Shown: piece by piece, positions 1 to 9,409 of the stretch
Layout of the letters: the number at the start of each line of letters is the position of its first letter
How positions within the stretch are numbered: position 1 is the stretch's first letter
From: Candidatus Thiocaldithrix dubininis
GTDB taxonomy: Bacteria; Pseudomonadota; Gammaproteobacteria; Thiotrichales; Thiotrichaceae
DNA length: 64,000 bases
Direction: 5' to 3'
Assembly (NCBI GenBank): GCA_029972135.1
Contig: CP124755.1
Span: 682,001 to 746,000, forward strand
Notes under the pieces: generated by a model
Told to the model about the DNA's origin: nothing
Databases searched by the model: none
What the model saw: the letters and a program-made list of their open reading frames with translations, nothing else
Program-made: the position numbers and the translations under genes

Positions 1-972
1 AGTATGCCAAACCATGCACGTTATTTGTGGACATTACCTATGTTCCACTGTAATGGCTGGTGTTTCCCGTGGACAATGGCGGTTGTTGCAGGTGTCAGTA
101 TTTGTTTACGGCATGTACGCGCTCAAAAAATCGTGGAATTGATTATTAGCGAACAAGTCGACCATCTCTGCGGTGCGCCGATTGTGCTTAGTATGATTGG
201 TAATGCGCCGGATTCCGTCAAAGCGGGGATTACCCATCCCGTCAAAGTTATGACCGCTGGTGCACCACCCCCTGCAGCAGTGATTCAAACTATGGAAGAA
301 ATGAACTTCGATGTTACTCAAGTTTATGGGCTAACCGAAACTTATGGTCCTTGTGTAGTCAGTGTTTGGCAGGATGAATGGGACGGTTGTAGCATGGAAG
401 AACGTGCCCGCCTAAAAGCGCGTCAAGGGGTACGTGCGCCGATGCAAGAGGGTTTAATGGTAGCAGACCCCGCAACGTTAGAACCGGTGGAAAAAGACGG
501 TCAAACCGTTGGCGAAATTTTCATGCGCGGCAATATCGTCATGAAAGGCTATCTGAAAAACCCTGCAACGACTGATGCCTCTTTTGCGGGTGGCTGGTTT
601 CACTCGGGCGACCTCGCGGTATGGCATCCAGATGGTTATATAGAAATTAAGGATCGCTCTAAAGACATTATTATTTCCGGTGGAGAGAATATTTCCAGTA
701 TCGAAGTAGAAGATGTTTTATATAAACATCCGAAAATTCAAGATGTTGCGGTCGTTGCCAAGCCTGATGAAAAATGGGGCGAAGTGCCTTGTGCCTTTAT
801 TAAACTCGCCGAAGACGTGAAAATGACTGAGGATGAAGTCATTGAGTACTGCCGCTTGAATATGGCGCGTTATAAAGTACCGAAAAAAGTGGTGTTTGTT
901 GATTTACCGCGTACCTCAACCGGTAAAGTGCAAAAATTCGTATTACGCCAATGGGCGCGTGATGCTGAATAA
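1..972 (+). CDS. Acyl-CoA synthetase (AMP-binding), C-terminal part
   Basis: Activates a carboxylic acid to its CoA thioester through an acyl-adenylate. The reading frame is open at the left edge, so the N-terminus and the P-loop-like motif are missing. The visible 323 residues carry YGLTET, GWFHSGDLAV, the hinge region around IKDRSKDIIISGGENIS, and the catalytic lysine in PRTSTGKVQK. The sequence resembles the medium-chain AlkK/DmdB branch of the family. It lies 91 nt ahead of etfB on the same strand, which suggests it feeds the acyl-CoA dehydrogenase downstream. The exact substrate cannot be read from the sequence; a DmdB-like methylmercaptopropionate role is an alternative. Confidence 0.9.
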   Translation, partial: SMPNHARYLWTLPMFHCNGWCFPWTMAVVAGVSICLRHVRAQKIVELIISEQVDHLCGAPIVLSMIGNAPDSVKAGITHPVKVMTAGAPPPAAVIQTMEEMNFDVTQVYGLTETYGPCVVSVWQDEWDGCSMEERARLKARQGVRAPMQEGLMVADPATLEPVEKDGQTVGEIFMRGNIVMKGYLKNPATTDASFAGGWFHSGDLAVWHPDGYIEIKDRSKDIIISGGENISSIEVEDVLYKHPKIQDVAVVAKPDEKWGEVPCAFIKLAEDVKMTEDEVIEYCRLNMARYKVPKKVVFVDLPRTSTGKVQKFVLRQWARDAE

Positions 973-1016
973 ACCACGGAATGCGAGTTAGCTTTTCAAT
1001 TCCACCCACTGAAGCC

Positions 1017-1045
1017 CGTAGTAGTCTATTGGATTGGCTACTACG
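1017..1045 (+). other. Hairpin just upstream of the etfB ribosome binding site
   Basis: CGTAGTAG (1017-1024) and CTACTACG (1038-1045) form a perfect 8-bp stem with a 13-nt loop. It ends about 6 nt before the etfB Shine-Dalgarno AAGGA at 1051. There is no T-run, so it is not a typical terminator. It could be a processing or stabilising hairpin between the synthetase and etf genes; this is inference. Confidence 0.4.
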
Positions 1046-1063
1046 CGATTAAGGATAAATAGT

Positions 1064-1816
1064 ATGAAAATAGTTGTAGCTGTTAAGCGAGTGATTGATT
1101 ACAGCGTCAAAGTACGCGTCAAAGCTGATAATACCGACGTTGACTTAAGCAATGTCAAAATGTCCATTAACCCCTTCGATGAAATTGCGGTGGAAGAAGC
1201 GGTTCGTTTAAAAGAAGCAGGCATTGCCACTGAAATTGTGGTCGTCACAATTGGCGCAAAAGCAGCACAAGATCAAATTCGCTCGGCAATGGCAATGGGT
1301 GCGGATCGCGGTATTTGGGTTGAAACGGCGGATAGTAATTTGAATGCGCTCAGTGTCGCTAAACTATTAGCTAAAGTCGTACAAAATGAGCAACCGGGTT
1401 TAGTGTTATTAGGTAAGCAAGCGATTGATTCTGATAATAATCAAACCGGACAAATGTTGGCGGCGCTCTTAAATTATCCCCAAGCCACCTTTGCGTCTAA
1501 AGTCAGTATTGCGGAGGGTAAAGCACAAGTAACGCGTGAAATTGACGGTGGTTTACAAACCTTAAGTTTAACCTTGCCCGCCGTGGTGACCACTGATTTG
1601 CGCTTGAATGAGCCGCGCTACGTGAAACTACCCGATATTATGAAAGCCAAGAAAAAACCTTTGGATGCTACCTCGCCAGAAGCCTTAGGGGTCAGCATAC
1701 ACAATACGATCAGTTTGTTAAAAGTCGAAACGCCTGCCGAGCGTCAAGCCGGTATTAAAGTAGAAAGCGTGGATGCATTAATTGATCTTTTGAAAAACCA
1801 AGCAAAAGTGCTGTAA
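1064..1816 (+). CDS. etfB: Electron transfer flavoprotein, beta subunit
   Basis: Small subunit of the soluble ETF heterodimer, which takes electrons from acyl-CoA dehydrogenases and passes them to ETF-QO. The 250-residue length is standard. It begins [12 protein letters not shown] and carries the beta-subunit signature around [17 protein letters not shown]. An in-frame TTG at 1034 would add ten residues. The ATG at 1064 is preferred because AAGGATAA at 1051 is well placed and family members start at MKI. etfA follows after 15 nt. Confidence 0.96.
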   Translation: MKIVVAVKRVIDYSVKVRVKADNTDVDLSNVKMSINPFDEIAVEEAVRLKEAGIATEIVVVTIGAKAAQDQIRSAMAMGADRGIWVETADSNLNALSVAKLLAKVVQNEQPGLVLLGKQAIDSDNNQTGQMLAALLNYPQATFASKVSIAEGKAQVTREIDGGLQTLSLTLPAVVTTDLRLNEPRYVKLPDIMKAKKKPLDATSPEALGVSIHNTISLLKVETPAERQAGIKVESVDALIDLLKNQAKVL

Positions 1817-1831
1817 GGCGAGGGAAGAAGA

Positions 1832-2761
1832 ATGAGCATTTTAGTTATTGCAGAACATGATAACCAAAGCCTGAAACCCGCCACGTTAAATGCGGTTACG
1901 GCTGCGCAACAATTAGGCGCTGAGCTTGAAATTTTAGTGGTTGGTGCGAATTGTCAAGCAGTTGCCCAAGCCGCCGCTGCTATTGCAGGCGTTAGTAAAG
2001 TTAAAGTCGCTGATAACGTTGCATATGAGCATCAACTAGCGGAAAACGTTAGCCAATTGATTGCCAAACTTGCCCCTGCGTATAGCCATGTACTTGCACC
2101 TGCGACTACCACATGGAAGGACACTTTACCGCGTGTAGCGGCGTTATTGGATATGAATATGCTGGGCGACGTTTTGGCTGTCGTCAGTGCGGATACGTTT
2201 AAGCGTCCGATTTATGCAGGTAATGCGATTGCTACCGTACAAAGTAGCGATGCCATTAAGTTGATTACCGTACGGGGTACGGCGTTTGATGCAGCCGCTG
2301 CGGTCGGGGGCACAGCTACTATTGAAGCAGTGACGGATGTATTAGTTGCTGAGAAAACCCAATTTGTGGGTGAAGAAATTGTGAAATCGGATCGCCCCGA
2401 ATTAACCGCTGCGAAAATCGTAGTGTCGGGTGGGCGTGGTGTAGGTTCAGCGGAAAACTTCGGCATTATTTACAGCCTAGCTGACAAATTAGGCGCGGCG
2501 GTAGGTGCATCACGTGCGGCGGTAGATGCCGGTTATGTACCGAACGATATGCAAGTAGGGCAAACCGGCAAAGTGGTTGCCCCGCAATTGTATATTGCCG
2601 TGGGTATTTCCGGTGCTATTCAACATTTAGCGGGTATGAAAGACTCCAAAGTGATTGTAGCTATCAATAAAGACCCCGATGCACCTATTTTCCAAGTAGC
2701 CGATTACGGTTTAGTAGGCGATCTGTTTAGTGTCGTCCCTGAATTAACCGCCAAACTGTAA
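1832..2761 (+). CDS. etfA: Electron transfer flavoprotein, alpha subunit
   Basis: FAD-binding large subunit of ETF, 309 residues, a typical length. The C-terminal FAD domain shows SGGRGVGSAENF, GASRAAVDAGYVPN, QVGQTGKVVAPQLYIAVGIS and AINKDPDAPIFQVADYG, all conserved positions in the family. Translationally close to etfB and followed 29 nt later by the acyl-CoA dehydrogenase. The dimer works in the cytoplasm as electron shuttle between the flanking dehydrogenase and ETF-QO. Confidence 0.96.
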   Translation: MSILVIAEHDNQSLKPATLNAVTAAQQLGAELEILVVGANCQAVAQAAAAIAGVSKVKVADNVAYEHQLAENVSQLIAKLAPAYSHVLAPATTTWKDTLPRVAALLDMNMLGDVLAVVSADTFKRPIYAGNAIATVQSSDAIKLITVRGTAFDAAAAVGGTATIEAVTDVLVAEKTQFVGEEIVKSDRPELTAAKIVVSGGRGVGSAENFGIIYSLADKLGAAVGASRAAVDAGYVPNDMQVGQTGKVVAPQLYIAVGISGAIQHLAGMKDSKVIVAINKDPDAPIFQVADYGLVGDLFSVVPELTAKL

Positions 2762-2790
2762 TTTGTTAAGCTGAAACGGAGCACAACTCA

Positions 2791-4557
2791 ATGAACTATG
2801 CCCATCCGTATCAGGATGCTGAATTTGTATTGCGCCATATTGTGGATTTAGACGGCTTATGTGAACAAGCTGGCTTAGACGTGAATATGGATTTAGCCGT
2901 TGCTGTATTAGATGAAGCAGGCAAAATGGGGGCGGAAGTCCTAGCGCCCTTAAACCGCGTGGGCGATTTAAATCCTGCCAAATTAGGTGCAAATGGGGTA
3001 GAAGCTTCGCCCGGTTTTACCGAAGCCTATCAACAATTTGCCGAAGCAGGTTGGTTGTCTTTAAGCGTGGCAGAAGCATTTGGCGGGCAAAATTTACCGA
3101 ATGTGTTAAGCACAGCAGTGAATGAAATTTGGCATTCGGCAAATATGGCGTATGCGCTATGCCCGATGCTAAGCCAAGGCGCGATGGAAAGTATTGGGCA
3201 TCATGCCAGCGAGGACTTGCAAGCGACCTATTTGCCTAAATTAGCCAGTGGCGAATGGACAGGGACAATGAATCTGACTGAACCGGATGCAGGTTCAGAT
3301 TTAGCGGCGATTAAAAGCAAAGCGGTGCCAAACGGCGACCATTATTTAATTTCCGGTCAGAAGATTTTCATTACGTGGGGTGATCATCAAATGACCCCGA
3401 ATATTGTGCATTTGGTATTAGCCCGTTTACCGGATGCGCCGCCGGGTGTTAAAGGCATCTCTTTATTCATTGTACCTAAGTTCGTGTTAAATGCAGACGG
3501 TGAACCGGGTGAACGTAATAGCGCGTTTGCGTTATCACTTGAACACAAGATGGGAATTCACGGTAGCCCAACTTGTGTCATGGAATTTAATGAAGCGGTG
3601 GGTTATATCGTAGGCGAGCCAAATAAAGGCTTAGCTTATATGTTCACGATGATGAACCATGCGCGGCAAGCGGTCGGGTTACAAGGTTTGTCTATTTCTG
3701 AGCGTGCTTATCAACAAGCCAAGCAATACGCGAAAGAGCGCTTACAAGGTACACGCCGCGACGGTTCACGTATTCCAATTATTCAACATCCCGATGTGCG
3801 TCGTATGTTGATGACCATGAAATCGGGTATCGAAGCCATGCGCGCCTTAGCTTTAACCGCAGCCGCAGAAATTGATCGGGCGCGTTATGCAGCGGACGAT
3901 GCTAGCCAAGCGCAACATGAGGCTCGCGTTGAATTACTGACACCGATTGTCAAAGGTTGGCTAACCGAAATGTCTCAAGAACTCACCTCATTAGGCATAC
4001 AAGTCTATGGTGGGATGGGGTATATCGAGGAAACGGGTGCAGCACAACATTATCGTGATGCACGTATTCTGACGATTTATGAAGGCACGACCGGTATTCA
4101 AGCCTTGGATTTCATTGGGCGTAAAACGCTAGTGGATAAGGGCGAAGCATTAGCTGTGTTATTGCAAGAAATGCAAGCCACGCTAGCGATGGTTAAAGCG
4201 CAGGCAGGTTTGGATGCTGCCATTGCCACGAATTTAGCGCAGGCTTTACACGCGGGTAATGAAGCGCGTGAATGGATTTTGGCAAATGCAGCACAGGATG
4301 CAAACTTAGCCGGAACAGCCAGTGTCAGTTTCTTAATGCTATTTGGTTATTTAACCGGCGGTTGGTTATTAGCAAAAGGGGCATTGCAAGCGCAACAAAG
4401 TTTGGCAGCAGGGGAAGGCGATAAGGATTTCTTGCAGGCTAAATTAATCAGCGCTAAGTTCTATAGTGAGCAATTATTGCCAAGAACCGCCGCTTATTTA
4501 GCTGCGATTAAAGCCGGTAGCGACAGCACAATGAGCATGCCGGAAGATCAGTTTTAA
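2791..4557 (+). CDS. Acyl-CoA dehydrogenase, long form with C-terminal extension
   Basis: Catalyses alpha,beta-desaturation of an acyl-CoA with FAD and passes electrons to ETF. At 588 residues it belongs to the long class with an extra C-terminal domain (after about residue 465), which includes DmdC-type enzymes. Visible motifs are MNLTEPDAGSDLA (substrate/FAD binding), QKIFITWGDH, YGGMGYIEETGAAQHYRDAR and the catalytic glutamate in ILTIYEGTTGIQ. It sits between etfA and ETF-QO with gaps of 29 and 14 nt, so the three electron-transfer steps are co-expressed. Fatty acyl-CoA is the default substrate; methylmercaptopropionyl-CoA is possible. Confidence 0.93.
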   Translation: MNYAHPYQDAEFVLRHIVDLDGLCEQAGLDVNMDLAVAVLDEAGKMGAEVLAPLNRVGDLNPAKLGANGVEASPGFTEAYQQFAEAGWLSLSVAEAFGGQNLPNVLSTAVNEIWHSANMAYALCPMLSQGAMESIGHHASEDLQATYLPKLASGEWTGTMNLTEPDAGSDLAAIKSKAVPNGDHYLISGQKIFITWGDHQMTPNIVHLVLARLPDAPPGVKGISLFIVPKFVLNADGEPGERNSAFALSLEHKMGIHGSPTCVMEFNEAVGYIVGEPNKGLAYMFTMMNHARQAVGLQGLSISERAYQQAKQYAKERLQGTRRDGSRIPIIQHPDVRRMLMTMKSGIEAMRALALTAAAEIDRARYAADDASQAQHEARVELLTPIVKGWLTEMSQELTSLGIQVYGGMGYIEETGAAQHYRDARILTIYEGTTGIQALDFIGRKTLVDKGEALAVLLQEMQATLAMVKAQAGLDAAIATNLAQALHAGNEAREWILANAAQDANLAGTASVSFLMLFGYLTGGWLLAKGALQAQQSLAAGEGDKDFLQAKLISAKFYSEQLLPRTAAYLAAIKAGSDSTMSMPEDQF

Positions 4558-4571
4558 CAAGGAATAGCGCA

Positions 4572-6230
4572 ATGAACATCGAACGCGAGTCTATGGAATT
4601 CGATGTCGTGATTGTCGGCGCAGGGCCAGCGGGTTTATCCGCTGCCTGTCGTTTAATGCAATTAGGACAGGCACAAGGTCAAGAACTAAACATTTGTGTA
4701 GTAGAAAAAGGCTCAGAAGTGGGGGCGCATATTTTGTCGGGCGCGGTGATTGAAAGCCGGGCGCTAGATGAATTATTTCCCAACTGGCGGGAGCTAGGCG
4801 CACCGTTAAATACGCCTGTCACCCAAGACGAAGTGTATATCTTAAAAGACGCGCAAACGGCTACACAGATCCCTAATGCACTTATTCCGAAAACCATGCA
4901 TAACCAAGGCAACTATATTGTCAGTCTAGGCAATGTATGCCGCTGGTTAGGTGAACAAGCGGAAGGTATGGGTGTAAATATTTTCCCCGGCTTTGCTGCT
5001 AGCGAAATCTTATATAACCCAGACGGTAGCGTACGTGGCGTGTTAACGGGCGATATGGGAGTAGGCGCAGACGGCGAACCTAAAGATAGCTTTACGCCGG
5101 GTATGGAATTACTTGCCAAATATACCATTTTTGCGGAAGGCTCACGCGGGCATTTAGGTAAGCGCTTAATTAAAGAATTTAAGCTGGATGAAGGTGCAGA
5201 CGCTCAGCATTACGGCATTGGCTTAAAAGAGCTATGGGATATTGATCCCGCCAAACATAAAGAAGGTTTGGTAATTCACGGCTCAGGTTGGCCGTTACCT
5301 AGCGATACGGGCGGTGGTTTTTTCTTATATCACGCGGAAAATAACCAAGTGGGCGTCGGCTTAATTGTCGATTTGAATTACAGCAACCCGTATTTAAGCC
5401 CTTATGATGAATTTCAGCGCCTGAAACATCATCCGGTAATTTCGCAATATTTAGAGGGCGGCAAACGAGTCGCTTATGGCGCGAGAGCTATTACCAAAGG
5501 CGGTTTTTATGCCTTACCCAAAATGCGTTTTCCCGGTGGGGCGTTAGTGGGTTGTGATGCAGGCACATTGAATTTCTCGAAAATCAAAGGTACGCATACC
5601 GCCATGAAATCGGGTATGTTGGCGGCCGAAGCTATTTTCGATGCGCTGCAACAAACCGAAGCATCCGCGCCTAGTGATTTACCTAGCTTTGCCGATAGTT
5701 TTGAGAAATCGTGGGCATATGATGAATTATATGCTTCACGCAACTTTGGCCCGGCTTTACACAAATACGGTACTTGGGTTGGGGGAGCGTTTAACTATCT
5801 CGATCAAAATTTCTTTGGTGGTAAATTGCCGGTAACGATTCGGGACGTAAAACCGGATTATGCCAAATTGAAGCATGCCATTGATTGCCAACCTATTGAT
5901 TACCCGAAACCTGATGGCAAACTGAGCTTTGATAAATTGACTTCGGTATTTTTATCCAATACCAATCACGAAGAAGATCAGCCTTGTCATTTACGTCTGA
6001 CCGACGCCACTATACCCATTCGGGTTAATTTGCCGATTTATGCTGAACCTGCACAACGTTATTGTCCAGCCGGTGTGTATGAAGTGATTGGCGAAGGGGA
6101 CAACGCGCGTTTTCAAATCAATGCGCAAAACTGTGTCCATTGTAAGACCTGCGATATTAAAGACCCTTCACAGAATATTACGTGGGTCACGCCAGAAGGC
6201 GGCGGTGGTCCGAATTACCCCAATATGTAA
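4572..6230 (+). CDS. Electron transfer flavoprotein:ubiquinone oxidoreductase
   Basis: Membrane-associated flavo-iron-sulfur enzyme that oxidises reduced ETF and reduces ubiquinone. The 552 residues match the usual size. An N-terminal dinucleotide-binding fold reads VVIVGAGPAGLSAA. The C-terminal ferredoxin-like part has the 4Fe-4S ligands in RYCPAGVYE and NCVHCKTCDIKDPSQNITW, ending in the family's GGGGPNYPNM. AAGGA lies 8 nt before the ATG. It follows the dehydrogenase by 14 nt and completes the route from acyl-CoA to the respiratory chain. Confidence 0.96.
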   Translation: MNIERESMEFDVVIVGAGPAGLSAACRLMQLGQAQGQELNICVVEKGSEVGAHILSGAVIESRALDELFPNWRELGAPLNTPVTQDEVYILKDAQTATQIPNALIPKTMHNQGNYIVSLGNVCRWLGEQAEGMGVNIFPGFAASEILYNPDGSVRGVLTGDMGVGADGEPKDSFTPGMELLAKYTIFAEGSRGHLGKRLIKEFKLDEGADAQHYGIGLKELWDIDPAKHKEGLVIHGSGWPLPSDTGGGFFLYHAENNQVGVGLIVDLNYSNPYLSPYDEFQRLKHHPVISQYLEGGKRVAYGARAITKGGFYALPKMRFPGGALVGCDAGTLNFSKIKGTHTAMKSGMLAAEAIFDALQQTEASAPSDLPSFADSFEKSWAYDELYASRNFGPALHKYGTWVGGAFNYLDQNFFGGKLPVTIRDVKPDYAKLKHAIDCQPIDYPKPDGKLSFDKLTSVFLSNTNHEEDQPCHLRLTDATIPIRVNLPIYAEPAQRYCPAGVYEVIGEGDNARFQINAQNCVHCKTCDIKDPSQNITWVTPEGGGGPNYPNM

Positions 6231-6254
6231 TGTAACCTCGACCTTTTGGAAATC

Positions 6255-6671
6255 ATGATGAAACGCGAACTCAAGGTTGGCGATACCGCCAGTATTACCC
6301 GCTTATTTACGGATGAAGACGTACGTTTATACGCAGATTTATCCACCGATCATAACCCTGTGCATTTAGATGAAGATTTTGCCAAGCAAACCCAATTTGG
6401 GCAGCGTATTGTGCATGGCATGTTAGTCAGCAGCTTATTTTCAGCATTATTAGGCGAACATCTGCCGGGACATGGTTCTATTTATATGAGCCAATCGGTT
6501 CAGTTTAAAGCACCGGTTTATTTGAATATGCCCGTAATTGCGACGGTGGAAATTGTGAATATTCGGGAAGGTAAGCCGATTGTTACCTTGCAAACCACTT
6601 GTGTTGATGAAAGTGGCAAATTATTGGTAACAGGTGAAGCGGTAATGTTTGTACCTTGGCTCAAAGCCTAA
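6255..6671 (+). CDS. MaoC-family (R)-specific enoyl-CoA hydratase, PhaJ-like
   Basis: Predicted to hydrate trans-2-enoyl-CoA to (R)-3-hydroxyacyl-CoA. The 138-residue single hot-dog domain carries the hydratase-2 motif: DHNPVHLDEDFA followed by IVHGMLVSSLFSALLG, with the catalytic Asp and His. An in-frame TTG at 6246 exists. The ATG pair at 6255/6258 after GGA is preferred, and the exact choice between the two is open. It closes the etf operon 24 nt after ETF-QO and is followed by a strong hairpin. Its stereochemistry would direct product toward polyhydroxyalkanoate precursors rather than classical beta-oxidation (inference). Confidence 0.88.
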   Translation: MMKRELKVGDTASITRLFTDEDVRLYADLSTDHNPVHLDEDFAKQTQFGQRIVHGMLVSSLFSALLGEHLPGHGSIYMSQSVQFKAPVYLNMPVIATVEIVNIREGKPIVTLQTTCVDESGKLLVTGEAVMFVPWLKA

Positions 6672-6676
6672 AATGA

Positions 6677-6716
6677 AAACGACCCTTTACTAGAATCCAT
6701 AAGTAAAGGGTCGTTT
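6677..6716 (+). terminator. Terminator of the etf/acyl-CoA operon
   Basis: Perfect 14-bp inverted repeat (6677-6690 with 6703-6716), 12-nt loop, located 5 nt after the hydratase stop codon. The T-rich part lies inside the right arm. It may work in both directions, since the PRC-barrel gene converges on it. Confidence 0.75.
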
Positions 6717-6749
6717 AGACTAAAGACGGGGGTTAGACTATCTTTTAGA

Positions 6750-7067
6750 TTAAGCGTCGTATTTGAATTCTGGTGCTTGTTTCAACAAATCTTTTGTAGC
6801 ACCACGTAACATTAAATAACCATCATCGCTTTGGCTAAAGAAACCGACAGGCACTGCTACATTGTGTGTACCCATACCTAAGAAACCGCCTACGCCAACG
6901 ATGCCATAAGTTGCAGTATCATCTGGTGCGATTAATACGTCTTCGACCTTACCTACTTTTTCGTCTTGGTCGTTATATACATCTTGACCAATAATGTCGT
7001 GTTTAGCACTCATGCCTACAGTTACACCGGTCATAGCGTCTAAGGTTAAGCGAGCGAACTTATCCAT
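6750..7067 (-). CDS. PRC-barrel domain protein
   Basis: Small 105-residue protein. Residues about 23-90 form a PRC-barrel: DIIGQDVYNDQDEKVGKVEDVLIAPD followed by alternating beta segments. Related stand-alone PRC proteins occur in photosynthetic and stress contexts, but no specific function can be assigned here. No signal peptide is evident. The start is supported by AGGA 8 nt upstream. Monocistronic and convergent with the acyl-CoA operon. Confidence 0.8.
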   Translation of the reverse strand: MDKFARLTLDAMTGVTVGMSAKHDIIGQDVYNDQDEKVGKVEDVLIAPDDTATYGIVGVGGFLGMGTHNVAVPVGFFSQSDDGYLMLRGATKDLLKQAPEFKYDA

Positions 7068-7338
7068 AAGTAAAGATCCTAATTTTGTTAATCATTGCAA
7101 ATTATTTCATCGTAGCTACTAAAGACACGATTCCGTGTGCCTCTGGAAATCAGTATAGATGAATGCTAAATGAACGCTTAATTCTTGATATAAAATGTAA
7201 GGTAATTCCCTGAAATCTAACTTAAAATCCGTAAAAACATTGAGGTTTGAGACTGTTATTAAATTTTAAATAAATTTACTGGGGTCAGTGCTAATTCTAA
7301 GTAAATCAAGTAAATAGTAGGTGGGAATTAGTAGTTCA

Positions 7339-7809
7339 CTAAGGTTTTAACTGTGCTAGTTGTTGGCGATAGCGGGTGATTAAGCGATCCAGTTGGTTGG
7401 CGAATAATTTCCGATCGCTTTGGTTTAAAGGTGCTGGCCCTCCTGTATCAATGCCGCTGCTACGCAGGGTATCCATAAAATCACGCATACTGAGTTTGGC
7501 TTTAATCGTGTTAGGGGAATATAACTCGCCGCGTGGATTTAAAGCATTTGCACCTTTAGCCAATACTTCCGCCGCCAGTGGAATATCAGCGGTAATAACC
7601 AAATCACCCGCCTGAATACGTTTGACGATTTCATTATCCGCCACATCAAAGCCTGCTGGCACTTGTAAGCTTGTGATATTGGATAATTTTGGTACACGTA
7701 AGCTTTGATTTGCCACTAAGGTCAGTGGTAAACCCGTGCGTTCTGCGCTGCGAAATAAAATGTCTTTAATTACGACGGGGCAAGCATCGGCATCAACCCA
7801 AATGTGCAT
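7339..7809 (-). CDS. YaiI/YqxD family protein (UPF0178)
   Basis: 156-residue conserved protein of the YaiI/YqxD family, which has a PIN-like fold; the biochemical role is not established. The N-terminus [18 protein letters not shown] with its acidic cluster, then LVANQSL and [11 protein letters not shown], are the family hallmarks. The frame is open to 7893, but the start at 7809 fits the family and has AAGGAA about 8 nt upstream. Stand-alone gene. Confidence 0.88.
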   Translation of the reverse strand: MHIWVDADACPVVIKDILFRSAERTGLPLTLVANQSLRVPKLSNITSLQVPAGFDVADNEIVKRIQAGDLVITADIPLAAEVLAKGANALNPRGELYSPNTIKAKLSMRDFMDTLRSSGIDTGGPAPLNQSDRKLFANQLDRLITRYRQQLAQLKP

Positions 7810-7995
7810 GGCAGTTTCCTTGAAAAAGCAGATGCGGTTTAGTTTACCTCGATTAAAAGTCGCAATTGTTGAATTATTGAGATAACCCACCAATTAAATG
7901 CCAAGTTAGACAAAAACTTAAGCAATACAAGCTATTGGGTGGCTTTATAGCTTAGTGTACAGTGTGAGCTTCAACGGTATGTCGAGGGAAATATA

Positions 7996-8958
7996 ATGCG
8001 CCACTTATTCCTAATTAGCGCCTTAACATTAGGTGCGTTCACCATTACTGTACCCACACCAGTTAATGCCGAAGCTGCTGTCACTAGCCGTTATGTGATA
8101 AATGGCAATGGCGTGCGTTTACGGGCTGAACCCAACATATCTTCAGCAGAATTAGATAAATTAAGTTTGGGGACAAGCGTTACGCCTTTGCAGAAAACCA
8201 CTAAACCCAGCACAGTGAATGGCAACACAGGCTATTGGTATCAAATTAAAACGGATAAAGCGACGGGCTGGATATTTGGGAGCTTTTTGACGCCAGCCAC
8301 CGATAATGTGAATACTACGTTAGAGTTATTACGTGGCAAATTAAAAGCTGAAAACTTAAGTTTTGAAGATGCGGTAGCTGCGTATAAATTGGCAGATAAT
8401 GCATTGCCACAAGCCAAATCCCGTAATGATAAAGGCGAGTTAGAGCTGGATAAATTGCTTGCCTTACAGCATTCTTATGACAGTATGCCTGCCGACAAAA
8501 TTCACCAATCGCCTTATGTCGACTGGTATAAAAAATACGGTAGCATTAGTTTTGGTGACGACCCGTCTGGGCAATATTTAGTATCGACTAAACCTTTTTG
8601 GGCATTAGCTGATCAATATAAAAATGACACGATTGGCGATGAAATCGCGTGGCGTGCCTCCCAACAACGTTTAGGCGGTGAATGTGAAGGTATGATTGGG
8701 TGTGCCTCCATCGCCTCCCAACGCACCGATGGCGAATATCTAAAACGCTACCCGAAAGGACGCTATGTGAAACCGGCTTTAGCTAATGTAACGGATAATT
8801 TTAAATACATGCTGCAAGAGTGGAATAAACCCGAGCAAGACGCTAGCGATGCGAATCTGAAGGAATGGGCAGTTATTTTAAGTCCACAAGCCAATAACCC
8901 GAATGCTAAAAAAGCCTTGGGTTATTTAAAGCAAATGCAAGGTATGACTAAAAAATAA
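7996..8958 (+). CDS. Exported SH3b-domain protein
   Basis: 320 residues with a Sec signal peptide (about 1-26, cleavage near VNAEA). A bacterial SH3 domain follows at about residues 32-98 (NGVRLRAEPNISSAELDKL ... GYWYQIKTDKATGWIFGSFL), a fold that commonly binds cell-wall peptides. The remaining 220 residues resemble no family I recognise and contain paired cysteines in GGECEGMIGCAS. GAGGGAAA precedes the ATG. It converges with the next minus-strand gene, leaving only 7 nt. Likely periplasmic; function unknown. Confidence 0.75.
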   Translation: MRHLFLISALTLGAFTITVPTPVNAEAAVTSRYVINGNGVRLRAEPNISSAELDKLSLGTSVTPLQKTTKPSTVNGNTGYWYQIKTDKATGWIFGSFLTPATDNVNTTLELLRGKLKAENLSFEDAVAAYKLADNALPQAKSRNDKGELELDKLLALQHSYDSMPADKIHQSPYVDWYKKYGSISFGDDPSGQYLVSTKPFWALADQYKNDTIGDEIAWRASQQRLGGECEGMIGCASIASQRTDGEYLKRYPKGRYVKPALANVTDNFKYMLQEWNKPEQDASDANLKEWAVILSPQANNPNAKKALGYLKQMQGMTKK

Positions 8959-8965
8959 ATTATAC

Positions 8966-9409
8966 CTACCACGTCTCGCGGCAGGTAATGCCTTCAGGAT
9001 GGTACTCAGAACTGACGTGCATGGTAATGATTTTTTTGCCAGTGACGCCTTCCATGACGCCATCAATTAGACCAAAGCCAAAATGGCATAAGGCATGCGA
9101 GCCGGGTTGCATATCGCGTTCTTTTAAGACTAAACCAATTCTACAGCCGTGTAACTGCGCGGCGTAGCCTTGTAGTTCAATATCATCCATAAATTCTTTC
9201 TGTTGGAAAAAGTTGGATACAATTTGCCGCGCTTTGTCTTCGTTCCCAGCATTACCGCTAGCCATGCGTTTACCCATTTGTTTACCCGCAAAGCGAAACA
9301 CGGAGATTGCGCCTTTCTTACCAATTACCGTTTCAATCTGTTCCGCGAGGTCGGCTAATAACACGACTAAGTCGCGGGTATCCATTGCACAGTGTTTTGT
9401 TTCGGACAT
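8966..9409 (-). CDS. V4R-like small-molecule-binding domain protein (putative)
   Basis: 147-residue cytoplasmic protein. The C-terminal half (HALCHFGFGLIDGVMEGVTGKK, then a Cys near the end in EGITCRETW) resembles the cysteine/glycine pattern of V4R domains, which bind hydrophobic or aromatic ligands. This assignment is by eye and tentative. GAGGGA lies 8 nt before the ATG. No obvious operon partner. Confidence 0.5.
   Translation of the reverse strand: MSETKHCAMDTRDLVVLLADLAEQIETVIGKKGAISVFRFAGKQMGKRMASGNAGNEDKARQIVSNFFQQKEFMDDIELQGYAAQLHGCRIGLVLKERDMQPGSHALCHFGFGLIDGVMEGVTGKKIITMHVSSEYHPEGITCRETW

Noticed and set aside
7068..7338. RNA gene or repeat in the AT-rich gap between the PRC-barrel and YaiI genes
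   Set aside because: No clover-leaf, strong hairpin or repeat could be seen.
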